Positions 43,655 through 52,670 of a stretch of 53,653 nucleotides of DNA are shown one piece after another (position 1 is the stretch's first letter; each line of letters starts with the position of its first letter). The stretch is from assembly GCF_000236565.1 (NCBI RefSeq), contig NZ_AHAM01000255.1, positions 1 through 53,653 on the forward strand, in the 5' to 3' direction. The notes below the pieces were generated by a model that made no database searches, was not told where the DNA came from, and saw nothing but the letters and a program-made list of their open reading frames with translations. Source of the stretch: Mesorhizobium alhagi CCNWXJ12-2 (lineage in GTDB: Bacteria; Pseudomonadota; Alphaproteobacteria; Rhizobiales; Rhizobiaceae). The translations under genes were made by a program, and so were the position numbers.

Positions 43655-43681
43655 AGGAGTAACAGGAAGAAGGCGCAATCA

Positions 43682-44254
43682 ATGAACACCGGACTGAAGC
43701 CAGTCTGGGCGGGACGCAACATGCGTCTCGACCCGTTTCGTCTGCCGCAGATGGTCAGCTACGCAACCCGCGACGCCTATGGCGATGTGACCTTCACCAT
43801 CGACCATCGCGGCGCGGTGCTGCGCCGGGTTCTGGAAATGAGCGGCCTGCCGGTGACGGTGGCAATTCCGGCCAACGCCTTCCGCGGCGTCGCGGCGCGG
43901 GCTCTGGAGGACGAGCATGGCACGGTGACGGTGACGCTGGAACTGCTGCACAATGATCCGATGCTGTCGGTGCCGCTGCTGGTCGCCGACGATCTCGATG
44001 ACGTGGCCGCGGACTGGCGCGCATGGGCAGACGCCTACCGCCTGCCGATGCTCCTGATCGAGGCCGACGGTATCGCCCGCACGCTCGAGGAATCGCTCGG
44101 CGCGGCGATCAAGGCGCTGCCGCCGCAGGAGCGCCGCAAGGGGCGCGTCACGCCGACGCGCCGGCCGCGCTTCCTCGCCAGGCGCAAGGCCGGCAATCTC
44201 GGTCTGAGGCTGGTTGTCGACGGCGCGGAGATTATTGCCCGCGACGATCTATAG
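43682..44254 (+). CDS. DUF6101 family protein
   Basis: A 190-residue soluble protein (MNTGLKPVWAGRNMRLDPFR, then YATRDAYGDVTFTIDHRGAV and RRKGRVTPTRRPRFLARRK near the end) belonging to a family found mainly in Rhizobiales, whose function is not known. ATG 43682 follows GAAGAAGG. It overlaps the convergent ubiA stop by 6 bases. Confidence 0.85.
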   Translation: MNTGLKPVWAGRNMRLDPFRLPQMVSYATRDAYGDVTFTIDHRGAVLRRVLEMSGLPVTVAIPANAFRGVAARALEDEHGTVTVTLELLHNDPMLSVPLLVADDLDDVAADWRAWADAYRLPMLLIEADGIARTLEESLGAAIKALPPQERRKGRVTPTRRPRFLARRKAGNLGLRLVVDGAEIIARDDL

Positions 44255-45232
44255 AAGCGGCTTAAGCGCCATCCAGGCGCCGCCGGCGACGAGCCCGAGG
44301 AAGATCAGCCAGCCGACCGTGTTGTTCGATCGAAAGAGCCTGACACACTGGTCGGGGTTATCGATGTCGAGCACGAAGATCTGGCGCGCCATATGCGCGC
44401 CGGCGGCCACCAGCCCCGCCATCGCCGGCATCGGAACCTCGGCGGCGGAAAAGGCGCTTGCCATCAGGATCAGCGCGCCGCCATAGAGCCCGATCAGCCA
44501 CGACTTCGTACTGTCTCCGAAAAGACGCGCGGTCGACTTCACGCCGATCAGCGCGTCGTCTTCCTTGTCCTGATGCGCGTAGATCGTGTCGTAGCCGATA
44601 ACCCAGAAGATCGAGCCGAAATAAAGCAGGATCGCCGGCCGCGCGAGGTCCGCAAACTCGGCCGCCCAGCCCATCAGCGCGCCCCACGAGAAGGCGAGGC
44701 CCAGCACGAATTGGGGCCAGTAGGTGAAGCGCTTCATGAAGGGGTAGATCGCCACCACCGCCAGCGAGCCGATGCCGAGCAGGATCGCAAAGCTGTTGAA
44801 CTGGACGAGCACGAGGAGCCCCGCCAGCGCCTGAAGGACGAGGAAGGCCCAGGCCTGCTTGCGTGTGACCTGGCCGGAGGGCAGGGGACGAGAGCGGGTG
44901 CGATCAACCTTCTCGTCAATCTTTTCGTCGACGATGTCGTTGTAGGTGCAGCCCGCGCCGCGCATCGCGACCGCGCCGATGAAGAACAGCGCCAGATGCC
45001 AAGGCTGCGGGATCAGGGACCAGAAGCTGTCGCCCGGCCGGGCATAGGCGCTGGCTGCAAGTGCGGCCGACCACCAGCAGGGCCACATCAGCAGCTGCCA
45101 GCCGATCCGCCGGTCCCAACGGGCGAGCTGCGCGTAGGGCCAGAGCTTGCGCGGCAGGGCGCGATACACCCAATGCCCGCTCGGCGCGTCGGCGACGCGG
45201 CCCTGGCTGGTTCGCGATTGAATGGTTTCCAT
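44249..45232 (-). CDS. ubiA: 4-hydroxybenzoate polyprenyltransferase
   Basis: A 327-residue integral membrane enzyme with about nine helices that joins the polyprenyl tail to 4-hydroxybenzoate in ubiquinone synthesis. The Asp-rich motifs are NDIVDEKIDEKVDRTRSRPL and YDTIYAHQDKEDDALIGVKS. ATG 45232 (METIQSRTSQG) is the probable start; an open frame to 45298 adds 22 doubtful residues. The polyprenyl synthase at 30852 supplies the tail. It is divergent from purD. Confidence 0.95.
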   Translation of the reverse strand: METIQSRTSQGRVADAPSGHWVYRALPRKLWPYAQLARWDRRIGWQLLMWPCWWSAALAASAYARPGDSFWSLIPQPWHLALFFIGAVAMRGAGCTYNDIVDEKIDEKVDRTRSRPLPSGQVTRKQAWAFLVLQALAGLLVLVQFNSFAILLGIGSLAVVAIYPFMKRFTYWPQFVLGLAFSWGALMGWAAEFADLARPAILLYFGSIFWVIGYDTIYAHQDKEDDALIGVKSTARLFGDSTKSWLIGLYGGALILMASAFSAAEVPMPAMAGLVAAGAHMARQIFVLDIDNPDQCVRLFRSNNTVGWLIFLGLVAGGAWMALKPLL

Positions 45233-45364
45233 GAGAACTGGAGTGGCAGGCAAGGGCGGAGGCGTCAAGAAGGCGAATTGTCCCCGATAAGCGACCACTG
45301 GACTTGACCGGCATGTTTTCGGACCATACCGGATGAACCCTCAAAACCGGAGGTGCGCGACGGC

Positions 45365-46639
45365 ATGAAAGTTCTCCTCATCGGCTCGGGCGGGCGCGAG
45401 CACGCGCTGGCCTGGAAACTGGCCGCGTCTCCGATGTTGACCAAACTCTACGCCGCACCCGGCAATCCGGGCATCGCCAAGTCGGCCGAACTCGTAGCGC
45501 TGGATGTCGCCGACCATGCGGCGGTCGCTGGATTCTGCCGCGACAAGGCGATCGACCTCGTCGTGGTCGGGCCGGAAGGACCGCTCGTGGTCGGACTGGG
45601 CGACGACCTGCGCGCCGCCGCCATTCGCGTCTTCGGGCCGTCGAAAATGGCGGCGCAGCTCGAAGGCTCGAAAGGCTTCACCAAGGATCTGTGCGCCAGA
45701 TACGGCATTCCTACCGCCGCTTATGGCCGCTTCGGCAGCGCCTCAGAGGCCAAGGCCTACATCCGCAAGACCGGCGCGCCGATCGTCGTCAAGGCCGACG
45801 GCCTGGCGGCGGGCAAGGGCGTCACCGTCGCCTTGACGCTGGACGAGGCGCTTGAGGCGGTCGATTCCTGCTTCGACGGCGCGTTCGGCGGGGCCGGCGC
45901 GGAAGTCGTGGTCGAGGAATTTTTGACCGGCGAGGAGGCGAGCTTCTTCTGCCTGTGCGACGGCGCGACCGCGCTGCCCTTCGGCACCGCGCAAGACCAT
46001 AAGCGCGTCGGCGAGGGCGACACGGGCCCCAACACCGGCGGCATGGGCGCCTATTCGCCGGCGCCGGTGATGACGCCCGAACTGGTCGAGCGGACGATGC
46101 GCGAGATCGTCGAGCCGACCATGCGCGGCATGGCGGAGATGGGCGCGCCGTTTTCCGGCGTGCTGTTCGTCGGCCTGATGATCGGCGCCGACGGCCCGAA
46201 GCTGATCGAATACAATGTCCGCTTCGGCGACCCGGAATGCCAGGTGCTGATGATGCGGCTGAAGGACGACCTTCTGGTCCTGCTCAGCGCCGCCGCCGAC
46301 GCGCAGCTTGCGCACATGTCGGTGCGCTGGCGCGACGAGGCGGCGCTGACCGTGGTCATGGCCGCCGAAGGCTACCCCGGCACGCCGCAGAAGGGCTCGG
46401 TCATTCGCGGGCTGGAGAGAGCGGGCGAAGGGGCCGAGATTTTCCATGCCGGCACGGCCGAGCGGGATGGGGAGATCGTTGCCAATGGCGGGCGCGTGCT
46501 GAACGTGACCGCGATGGGCGCGACGGTCAGCGAAGCGCAGCGCAAGTCGTACGCCGCGGTCGACCTGATCGACTGGCCGGAGGGATTTTGCCGCCGCGAT
46601 ATCGGGTTCAGGGCGGTGGAGAGGGAAGGCAGTCTGTAA
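45365..46639 (+). CDS. purD: Phosphoribosylamine-glycine ligase
   Basis: A 424-residue ATP-grasp ligase of purine synthesis converting phosphoribosylamine to GAR. It starts [20 protein letters not shown], and carries [45 protein letters not shown] and [15 protein letters not shown] 45365 follows GGAGGTGCG. It is followed by an AT-richer patch; a partial hairpin (CACCAAGC/GCTTGGGTG, 46665-46689) lies near its 3' end but has no T-run. Confidence 0.97.
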   Translation: MKVLLIGSGGREHALAWKLAASPMLTKLYAAPGNPGIAKSAELVALDVADHAAVAGFCRDKAIDLVVVGPEGPLVVGLGDDLRAAAIRVFGPSKMAAQLEGSKGFTKDLCARYGIPTAAYGRFGSASEAKAYIRKTGAPIVVKADGLAAGKGVTVALTLDEALEAVDSCFDGAFGGAGAEVVVEEFLTGEEASFFCLCDGATALPFGTAQDHKRVGEGDTGPNTGGMGAYSPAPVMTPELVERTMREIVEPTMRGMAEMGAPFSGVLFVGLMIGADGPKLIEYNVRFGDPECQVLMMRLKDDLLVLLSAAADAQLAHMSVRWRDEAALTVVMAAEGYPGTPQKGSVIRGLERAGEGAEIFHAGTAERDGEIVANGGRVLNVTAMGATVSEAQRKSYAAVDLIDWPEGFCRRDIGFRAVEREGSL

Positions 46640-46844
46640 TAGCCGCCGTAGCGTCTGACGCCCGCACCAAGCGAGGATTCTGCTTGGGTGTCGAAGGCAG
46701 ACCTTGACGATGACGCCAACGCCGGAACCCGGTGCGCAGCCTCGGCAAGTTTGCACGTGCCTGACCGCCGATGGACTATGTCTGAGATATCAAGATAAAA
46801 GGTCAGCGGTAACAATCCGGGATTGCAGCGCATTGACAAAGGAT

Positions 46845-47330
46845 ATGATAGTCAACGGGCTAATCGCGTTGGCGCTTTTCAGCGGAACCGTGCTTGGTTC
46901 AAGGGCGCGCGCAAAACAGATATCTGGCGATACGGCTCTCAAGCCGACGTGGTTCGCTCATGGCCTTACATTCCTGATTTTATCATTTCTAACGTTCATT
47001 GTAGTTGTGGGATCACGCGAAACGCGCACCGATCAGCTTCTCTATGTTTATGGATTATTGGTTGCCTTTGGTTTTGGGTTACTATTCTGGATTTGGTATT
47101 TTTACGCCCGCGTCGTCTACTGGAACGTTAACGGCATCGGAATTCGGGGCCTCGCACCACAACGTTTCATTCAGTGGCAAAGTGTCGATTGGGCTGGTCG
47201 AACTTGGGACGGCAGTTTCCTGGTTTCGCCTGGAAAGACGAAGGTGCGGTACTCTCAATTTGACGGCGGACACGAGCAACTGAATAGTCTCATTATGGGT
47301 AAGTTGCCCCAATTTATCGGCAAGTTTTAA
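46845..47330 (+). CDS. Membrane protein of unknown function, AT-richer
   Basis: A 161-residue protein with three membrane segments (NGLIALALFSGTVLGS, FAHGLTFLILSFLTFIVVVG, YVYGLLVAFGFGLLFWIWYF) and a C-terminal stretch like a small PH-type domain (GIGIRGLAPQRFIQWQSVDW). I do not recognise it. ATG 46845 is preferred; the open frame from 46704 adds an odd Cys-containing peptide. Codons are clearly AT-richer than those of purD or the muramidase, suggesting recent acquisition. Confidence 0.6.
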   Translation: MIVNGLIALALFSGTVLGSRARAKQISGDTALKPTWFAHGLTFLILSFLTFIVVVGSRETRTDQLLYVYGLLVAFGFGLLFWIWYFYARVVYWNVNGIGIRGLAPQRFIQWQSVDWAGRTWDGSFLVSPGKTKVRYSQFDGGHEQLNSLIMGKLPQFIGKF

Positions 47331-47428
47331 CGCGCTTTGGGAGCGACGCAAACTATAGGGTAGGATTGCAAGCAGTACTCCACTCAGCGCGCCAGCCTGG
47401 ATTCTCAACCACTAATGCGGTCGAGCCG

Positions 47429-48321
47429 TCACCCCGCCCACCTATAATCCGCAACCACCTCGCCAATCACGCGCCGCGCCCATGGCCCAAGGGGCTCCGT
47501 GTCGCGGTGCTCGGCATAGGTGATCAGCGCCTTCCACAGCGTCCAGCCGCGGCCGCGCGCCCAGGTCGCCTCGTCGGCGGGCATGGCGGCGCGGAACGCC
47601 TCGCGGCTTTCGCCCTCCAGGAATGTCCAGGCGATGTAGAGGTCGCAGGCGGGATCGCCGACGGCTGAGGAGCCGAAGTCGATGACGGCGCTCAGCGGCC
47701 GTCCCTGATCAGCAGGTTGCCGACCGCGACATCTCCGTGCACCCAGACAGGCTCGCCGCACCATCTCGCGGAAAGCGCGGCCTCCCAGATCTCGGTCGCC
47801 GGATCGGTGTCGATCGCGCCGTCGAGTGCAGCGATCGCGCGCCTTGTCTCGCCGTCATAGACGGTCAGCGATCCTCCGCGGAAAAAATTGTGCTTGCCGG
47901 GCGGCGGCCCGTCGGTGGCGTCGGCTCGCTGCAGGGCGACGAGGAACTCTGCAAGCGCGGTCGCGAATTGCCGCATGTCGGCGATGCGCTCGACTGACGC
48001 GGTCTCGCCGTCGAGCCAGCGATAGACCGACCACGGCCAGGGATAGAAATCAGTCGGCTCGCCCTTTGCCAGCGGCGTGGGGATCGGAAGCGGCAGCTGC
48101 GGCGCGAGTTTCGGAAGCCAGCGTTGCTCCTTCTCCACCTGCTCCGCATAGGCAGCCGCACTCGGCAGCCTCACCGTCATTCGCTCGCCGAGATGGAAAG
48201 TCCGGTTGTCCCACCCGCCGAATTCGACCGGCCTGATCGGCAGGCCCGCCCATTGCGGGAATTGCGCCGCGACCAGCCGGCTGACCAACGCCGCGTCTAT
48301 GTCTTTCCGATCGATCGTCAT
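47429..48321 (-). pseudogene. Aminoglycoside phosphotransferase family gene with a one-base frameshift
   Basis: From ATG 48321 the frame encodes a kinase-like protein (DIDAALVSRLVAAQFPQWAG...) to the catalytic loop VHGDVAVGNLLIRDGR (HGD-xxxx-N, His195 region) and then stops at 47692. The continuation LSAVIDFGSSAVGDPACDL, with the DFG metal site, is in another frame and runs to 47429. One missing C in GGCCGCTGAGC (GGCCGCCTGAGC expected) restores the full protein of about 297 residues. A sequencing error is possible. Confidence 0.85.
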
Positions 48322-48383
48322 GCTGGCGGGAAAGGGGCTCTCTGCTGCGGTCGCCCTGCAATAACGGCATTGGCCGTTGATCG

Positions 48384-49547
48384 CTAGTTGCCTTCGGGAA
48401 CCGTAGCCGTGGTGATCGGGTCGATGCCGGGGGGCGGCGCGTCTCCGATGCCGGCCCAGGCGACCATGCCGTTCCTTATCGACGCCAAATAGCTTGCAAT
48501 CGCCTGGAACCAGCCGGTTTCGTATCTGTCGGGATAGTGCTGGCCGCGCACCTGGAAGGCGGAGGCCAGCGCGACGGCGGCGCTTGCCTGCTCGACCGGG
48601 GCATAGGACAGCGCGACATGGCCGTCGAGCGCCCGCTGCCGCGCGACCGGCACCGGAACGCTGGCGATCATCTCGACAGGCACGTCGAGCAGGCCGCCGA
48701 ACGGCCAGGCCTGGCGCAGTTCCTCCACGCTCATCGAGGCGACGTTGACGTCGATGTCGAGCGGCGTGCCGGGAACGCGGTAGGGGCACTGGCGCGCATT
48801 GCAGTTTGCCTGCGCCGAGAACTGCCAGAGCGTGTAGGTCGGCCAGTTGCCTTTCGGGAAATGCATGCCGATTTCCGGCTTGTAGCGCGCATACCAGAGC
48901 GGCAGCCGCGACAGCAGCTTGTATTTCTCGCGGTTGTCGGCGATGTGCTGCGCGGTCGTGCCGTTGGTATAGAGGATCGGGAAACGTCCGACGCGGCGAT
49001 GGACGTGGCGCGCGAATTCCTCGGCGTCCTCCAGCGACATCCATTTTTCCGGATCGTTCTCCTCGATGTCGAGCGCCAGAAGGTCGTCGGGGCCGGGCTC
49101 GGCGAAATCGATGAAATTGTTGGCTTGGTCGATCGGGTTGCCCGGCCGGGCGAGATGATAGGCGCCCCATTCGAGCCCGAGCGCGCGGGCGACGGTGCGG
49201 CGGGTGTGGAACAGTTCGCGCGCCACCGCATGGCGCTTGAACAGCGCCTTGCAAAGTGCGATTTCCGTCTCGTTGCCCGAGCAGGAATACGGCGGCGGCA
49301 GGCCGTCGGAGGCCTTGCTGATGAAGCCGGCGATGCGCTTGTCGGTGACGAGTTTGTGCCAGTCGATCGAATTGTATTCGTAGGCGTCGATCACCAGCGC
49401 CCGGTCGCTCTTCTTCCACGGCTCGGAAAACTCCGACGCTGACGCAGCCGGCGCGAATAGCGTTGCCGCGCCGAGCGTCAGCGAAATCAGAGAGTGGCGA
49501 ACCGTCTTGCCGAACAAGGCGCAGAATCCCCGCGAGTGAACGGTCAT
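48384..49547 (-). CDS. GH25 family muramidase
   Basis: A 387-residue secreted lysozyme-like enzyme. A signal peptide (SLISLTLGAATLFAPAASAS) leads to a GH25 domain: LVIDAYEYNSIDWHKL with Asp54, GFISKASDG, WGAYHLARPGNPIDQANNFI and LLALDIEEND with the catalytic Asp160/Glu162 pair, then YTNGTTA and WQFSAQ (both usual). It would cleave the glycan strand of peptidoglycan in the periplasm or outside. The 3' 130 residues form an extra unknown region. The APH-like gene follows on the same strand. Confidence 0.88.
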   Translation of the reverse strand: MTVHSRGFCALFGKTVRHSLISLTLGAATLFAPAASASEFSEPWKKSDRALVIDAYEYNSIDWHKLVTDKRIAGFISKASDGLPPPYSCSGNETEIALCKALFKRHAVARELFHTRRTVARALGLEWGAYHLARPGNPIDQANNFIDFAEPGPDDLLALDIEENDPEKWMSLEDAEEFARHVHRRVGRFPILYTNGTTAQHIADNREKYKLLSRLPLWYARYKPEIGMHFPKGNWPTYTLWQFSAQANCNARQCPYRVPGTPLDIDVNVASMSVEELRQAWPFGGLLDVPVEMIASVPVPVARQRALDGHVALSYAPVEQASAAVALASAFQVRGQHYPDRYETGWFQAIASYLASIRNGMVAWAGIGDAPPPGIDPITTATVPEGN

Positions 49548-49597
49548 TCTTGCCTGTCGTGGTTAACGAAATGCTGCTGGCGTGCCGTCCCGAGCTA

Positions 49598-49855
49598 TTA
49601 TCTGCCCGGAATGAAGGTGAAAGGATCGGGCGCCGGCCGGTCCGCCAGGCTTCCTTCCGCCTCGCGCTTGCGGAAATGGGTGAGCGAGCATTTCGGCGAG
49701 CAGAGGATGCCGCGGTCGCTCCAATAGGCGGGACCGTTGTCGATATCGCCGTGATAACACCAGAAGCCGGTGGCGCCGTAGGGCAGGCTGCATTCGATGC
49801 AGCGGCGGGTTTCAGGTCTAGCCAGCATTTTTTTCGCCTGTCCGGTTTCCGGCAT
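49598..49855 (-). CDS. Small Cys-rich protein, probable zinc-binding
   Basis: A protein of about 85 residues with five Cys: CIEC, WCYHGD and LCSPKC, arranged like a zinc ribbon, plus conserved aromatic residues (GPAYWSDRG). ATG 49855 or 49828 may be the start. Function unknown. It lies upstream of the GH25 gene on the same strand and is divergent from the acyl-CoA dehydrogenase. Confidence 0.65.
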   Translation of the reverse strand: MPETGQAKKMLARPETRRCIECSLPYGATGFWCYHGDIDNGPAYWSDRGILCSPKCSLTHFRKREAEGSLADRPAPDPFTFIPGR

Positions 49856-49896
49856 ATTTAGCCTTGATGTAGCGATGTGCAATGCCGGAGCAGCTA

Positions 49897-49914
49897 TTTG
49901 ACGTTTACGTCAAA
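49897..49914. promoter_or_regulatory. Operator-like palindrome before the acyl-CoA dehydrogenase gene
   Basis: TTTGACGTTTACGTCAAA has 8-base perfect arms around TT, overlapping a -35-like TTGACG (49898-49903). The style resembles sites of MerR- or TetR-type regulators of acyl-CoA and branched-chain catabolism. It lies 94 bases before ATG 50008. Confidence 0.6.
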
Positions 49915-50007
49915 AGTAACTAGCCCTTACGGCCGACAATTGGCTAGTGTGGACGCCGCGGCGGATGGCGGCCCGCAGATTGTTGATTGCTGGAGGAGAG
50001 GGCAGGA

Positions 50008-51786
50008 ATGTATCGAGCGCCGGTTGAAGACATCGCCTTCACGCTGAAGCACGTTGCAGGCCTGAAGGCCGCGCTGGACACCGGCGCGCTTGGCGACCTG
50101 ACCGAGGATCTGGTCGACGCCATCCTTTCCGAGGCCGGGCGCTTCGCCACGGAAGAGATCGCGCCGCTGGCCAAGATCGGTGATGAGCAAGGCGCGGTGC
50201 TGAAGGATGCGGCCGTAACGATGCCGGCCGGCTGGAAGGAACTTTACAAGCGCTGGACCGAAGGCGGCTGGAACGGCCTGTCCGCGCCGGAGGAATATGG
50301 CGGCCAGGGGCTGCCCATGATGCTCGGCGTCGCCGCGCTCGAAATGTGGAATTCCGGCTCGATGGCCTTCGCCGTCGGCCCGACGCTGACCATCGGTGCG
50401 GTCGAAGCCATCGAGAAGCACGCTTCCGACGAGTTGAAGCGGACATATCTCGAAAAGCTCGTGTCGGGTGAATGGATGGGCACCATGAACCTGACGGAGC
50501 CGCAGGCGGGCTCCGACCTCGCCGCGCTGCGCACGCGGGCCGAGCCGACCGGCGACGGCTCCTACCGCATCTTCGGCCAGAAGATCTTCATCACCTATGG
50601 CGAGCACGATTTCACCGATAACATCGTACATCTGGTGCTGGCCCGGCTGCCGGATGCCCCAGCCGGCACGCATGGCATTTCGCTGTTCCTGGTGCCGAAA
50701 TTCATCCCGAACGAAGACGGCTCGCCGGGTGCCCGCAATGACGTGTTCTGCGCCAGCATCGAGCACAAGCTCGGCATACACGGCTCGCCGACCTGCACCA
50801 TGATCTATGGCGACGGCTTTGCCGAGGGGATGGAGCCCGGCGCGGTCGGCTGGCTCGTCGGCGAGGAGAATCGCGGCCTCGCCTGCATGTTCACCATGAT
50901 GAACAATGCGCGGCTGGCGATCGGCATGCAGGGCGTGGCGGTGGCGGAAGCCGCGTTCCAGAAGGCGCTCGCCTACGCCAATGAGCGGCGGCAGGGCAGG
51001 GCCTCCGGCTGGTCCGGCGAGGGCATGGCGCCGATCGTCCACCACCCCGATGTGCAGCGCAATCTCCTCACCATGAAGACGCTGACGCAGGCGGCGCGCG
51101 CCATCTCCTATGCCTGCGCGCATGCAACTGACATCGCGCGAAACAGCCAGGGGGCGGAAAGCGCGCACTGGCAGGACCGCGCCAATCTGCTGACGCCGAT
51201 CGCCAAGGCGTTCTCCACCGACATTGGCGTCGAAGTGGCCTCGCTCGGCGTGCAGGTGCATGGTGGCATGGGGTTCATCGAGGAAACCGGCGCGGCGGCA
51301 CTCTACCGGGATGCCCGCATCGCGCCGATCTACGAGGGCACCAACGGCATCCAGGCGATCGATCTTGTGGTGCGCAAGCTGCCGCTCGGCGGCGGCGAGC
51401 ATGTGTTCGGCTATATCGCCGAACTCGACGAGATCGCCAACGCTGTCGCGGTATCCAATCGTAGCGGCTTCGGGCGCACCGCGCTCCTTCTCGAACAGGC
51501 GCTCGACTGCCTGACCAATGCGACGCGGCATCTCCAGAGCCGTCTTGCCGACGGAAGAACCGACGCAGCGCTCGCGGGCGCCACGCCCTATCTCAGGCTG
51601 TTCGCGCTGACGGCGGGAGCCGCCTACCTGGCGCGCGGCGCGCTGGCCGACGGCGGCGAGGAGCGCACGGCGCTCTGCCGTTTCTTCGCCGAAAACCTGC
51701 TCGGCGAGACGCGCGCGCTGAAGGACCGGGTGATCGGCGGCGCCGAAAGTCTTGCTACCGCAGCGAAAACGCTGGTCCATGGCTGA
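50008..51786 (+). CDS. Acyl-CoA dehydrogenase with C-terminal domain
   Basis: A 592-residue flavoenzyme of the DmdC/FadE-like subgroup: N-terminal helical domain, GTMNLTEPQAGSDLAALRTR (FAD-binding), MMNNARLAIGMQGVAVAEAA, VHGGMGFIEETGAAALYRDA and the catalytic base in IAPIYEGTNGIQAIDLVVRK, then an extra C-terminal region past the usual 390. It oxidises acyl-CoA to enoyl-CoA. ATG 50008 has GGAGGAGAGG upstream. The enoyl-CoA hydratase follows 24 bases after its stop, so both form a beta-oxidation pair under the palindrome at 49897. Confidence 0.93.
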   Translation: MYRAPVEDIAFTLKHVAGLKAALDTGALGDLTEDLVDAILSEAGRFATEEIAPLAKIGDEQGAVLKDAAVTMPAGWKELYKRWTEGGWNGLSAPEEYGGQGLPMMLGVAALEMWNSGSMAFAVGPTLTIGAVEAIEKHASDELKRTYLEKLVSGEWMGTMNLTEPQAGSDLAALRTRAEPTGDGSYRIFGQKIFITYGEHDFTDNIVHLVLARLPDAPAGTHGISLFLVPKFIPNEDGSPGARNDVFCASIEHKLGIHGSPTCTMIYGDGFAEGMEPGAVGWLVGEENRGLACMFTMMNNARLAIGMQGVAVAEAAFQKALAYANERRQGRASGWSGEGMAPIVHHPDVQRNLLTMKTLTQAARAISYACAHATDIARNSQGAESAHWQDRANLLTPIAKAFSTDIGVEVASLGVQVHGGMGFIEETGAAALYRDARIAPIYEGTNGIQAIDLVVRKLPLGGGEHVFGYIAELDEIANAVAVSNRSGFGRTALLLEQALDCLTNATRHLQSRLADGRTDAALAGATPYLRLFALTAGAAYLARGALADGGEERTALCRFFAENLLGETRALKDRVIGGAESLATAAKTLVHG

Positions 51787-51810
51787 TTGCCGCGAGAGGA
51801 TTCACAGACA

Positions 51811-52566
51811 ATGAGCGAACACATCATCCTCGAGCGGCAAGCCGCCGTGCAGATCATCCGGATGAACCGCCCGGACAAGAAGAACGCCATCACGCGGAAA
51901 ATGTATGCAGAGATGGCGGGCGCGCTTGCGGCGGGCGACGCCGATCCGGCCGTCCGCGTCCATGTCTTCTTCGGCGTTCCCGGCGCGTTTTCGTCAGGCA
52001 ACGATCTGGCCGACTTCATGGCCGTCGCCATGGGCGGCGAGGGCGGCACCGAAGTCTGGGACTTTTTGCTCGCGCTGGCGATGGCGCAGAAACCGGTCGT
52101 CTCCGGTGTCGACGGCATCGCCGTCGGCATAGGCACGACCATCAACCTGCACTGCGACCTGACCTTCGCAACGCCGCGCACGGTTTTCCGGACGCCTTTC
52201 GTCGATCTCGGGCTCGTGCCGGAGGCCGGCTCCAGCCTGCTTGCGCCGGCGATCCTCGGCCGCCAGAACGCGTTCGCGCTGCTCGGCCTCGGTGAAGGTT
52301 TCTCTGCCGAGCGAGCGAAGGATGCCGGCCTGATCTATGCGGTCGTCGACGAGGAAAGGCTGGAGGCGGAGACGCTGGCCGCGGCGCAAGCCATCGCCGC
52401 CAAGCCGCCCGAGGCGCTGAAGATCGCCCGCGACCTTATGCGCGGCTCGCGCGAAGATGTCGTCGCGCGCATCAAGGAAGAAGGCGCGCATTTCCAGGCG
52501 CGGCTGAAATCCGATGAGGCCAAGGCGGCTTTCGTGGCGTTCATGGGACGCAAGAAGGCCGGATGA
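51811..52566 (+). CDS. Enoyl-CoA hydratase/isomerase family protein
   Basis: A 251-residue crotonase-fold enzyme: RMNRPDKKNAITRKMYAEM, FSSGNDLADF (oxyanion hole) and GVDGIAVGIGTTINLHCDLT, then TPFVDLGLVPEAGSSLL. It hydrates trans-2-enoyl-CoA in beta-oxidation. The position of the second active-site Glu in PEAGSS fits hydratases. ATG 51811 (MSEHIILERQA) has GAGAGG upstream. It follows the dehydrogenase gene closely. Confidence 0.93.
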   Translation: MSEHIILERQAAVQIIRMNRPDKKNAITRKMYAEMAGALAAGDADPAVRVHVFFGVPGAFSSGNDLADFMAVAMGGEGGTEVWDFLLALAMAQKPVVSGVDGIAVGIGTTINLHCDLTFATPRTVFRTPFVDLGLVPEAGSSLLAPAILGRQNAFALLGLGEGFSAERAKDAGLIYAVVDEERLEAETLAAAQAIAAKPPEALKIARDLMRGSREDVVARIKEEGAHFQARLKSDEAKAAFVAFMGRKKAG

Positions 52567-52670
52567 AATTCTCCGGCCGGGCATTGCACCGGCGTCGCCA
52601 CGCGCCGATATTGCAAGTGCTGCCGGCGGGGTAGCAATCCGATGTCGCTTCCGAGGGAGGGCAGACCGTG

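Noticed and set aside
49927-51780. A 617-codon open frame antisense to the acyl-CoA dehydrogenase gene
   Set aside because: Same cause; no recognisable motifs, and the dehydrogenase is certain.
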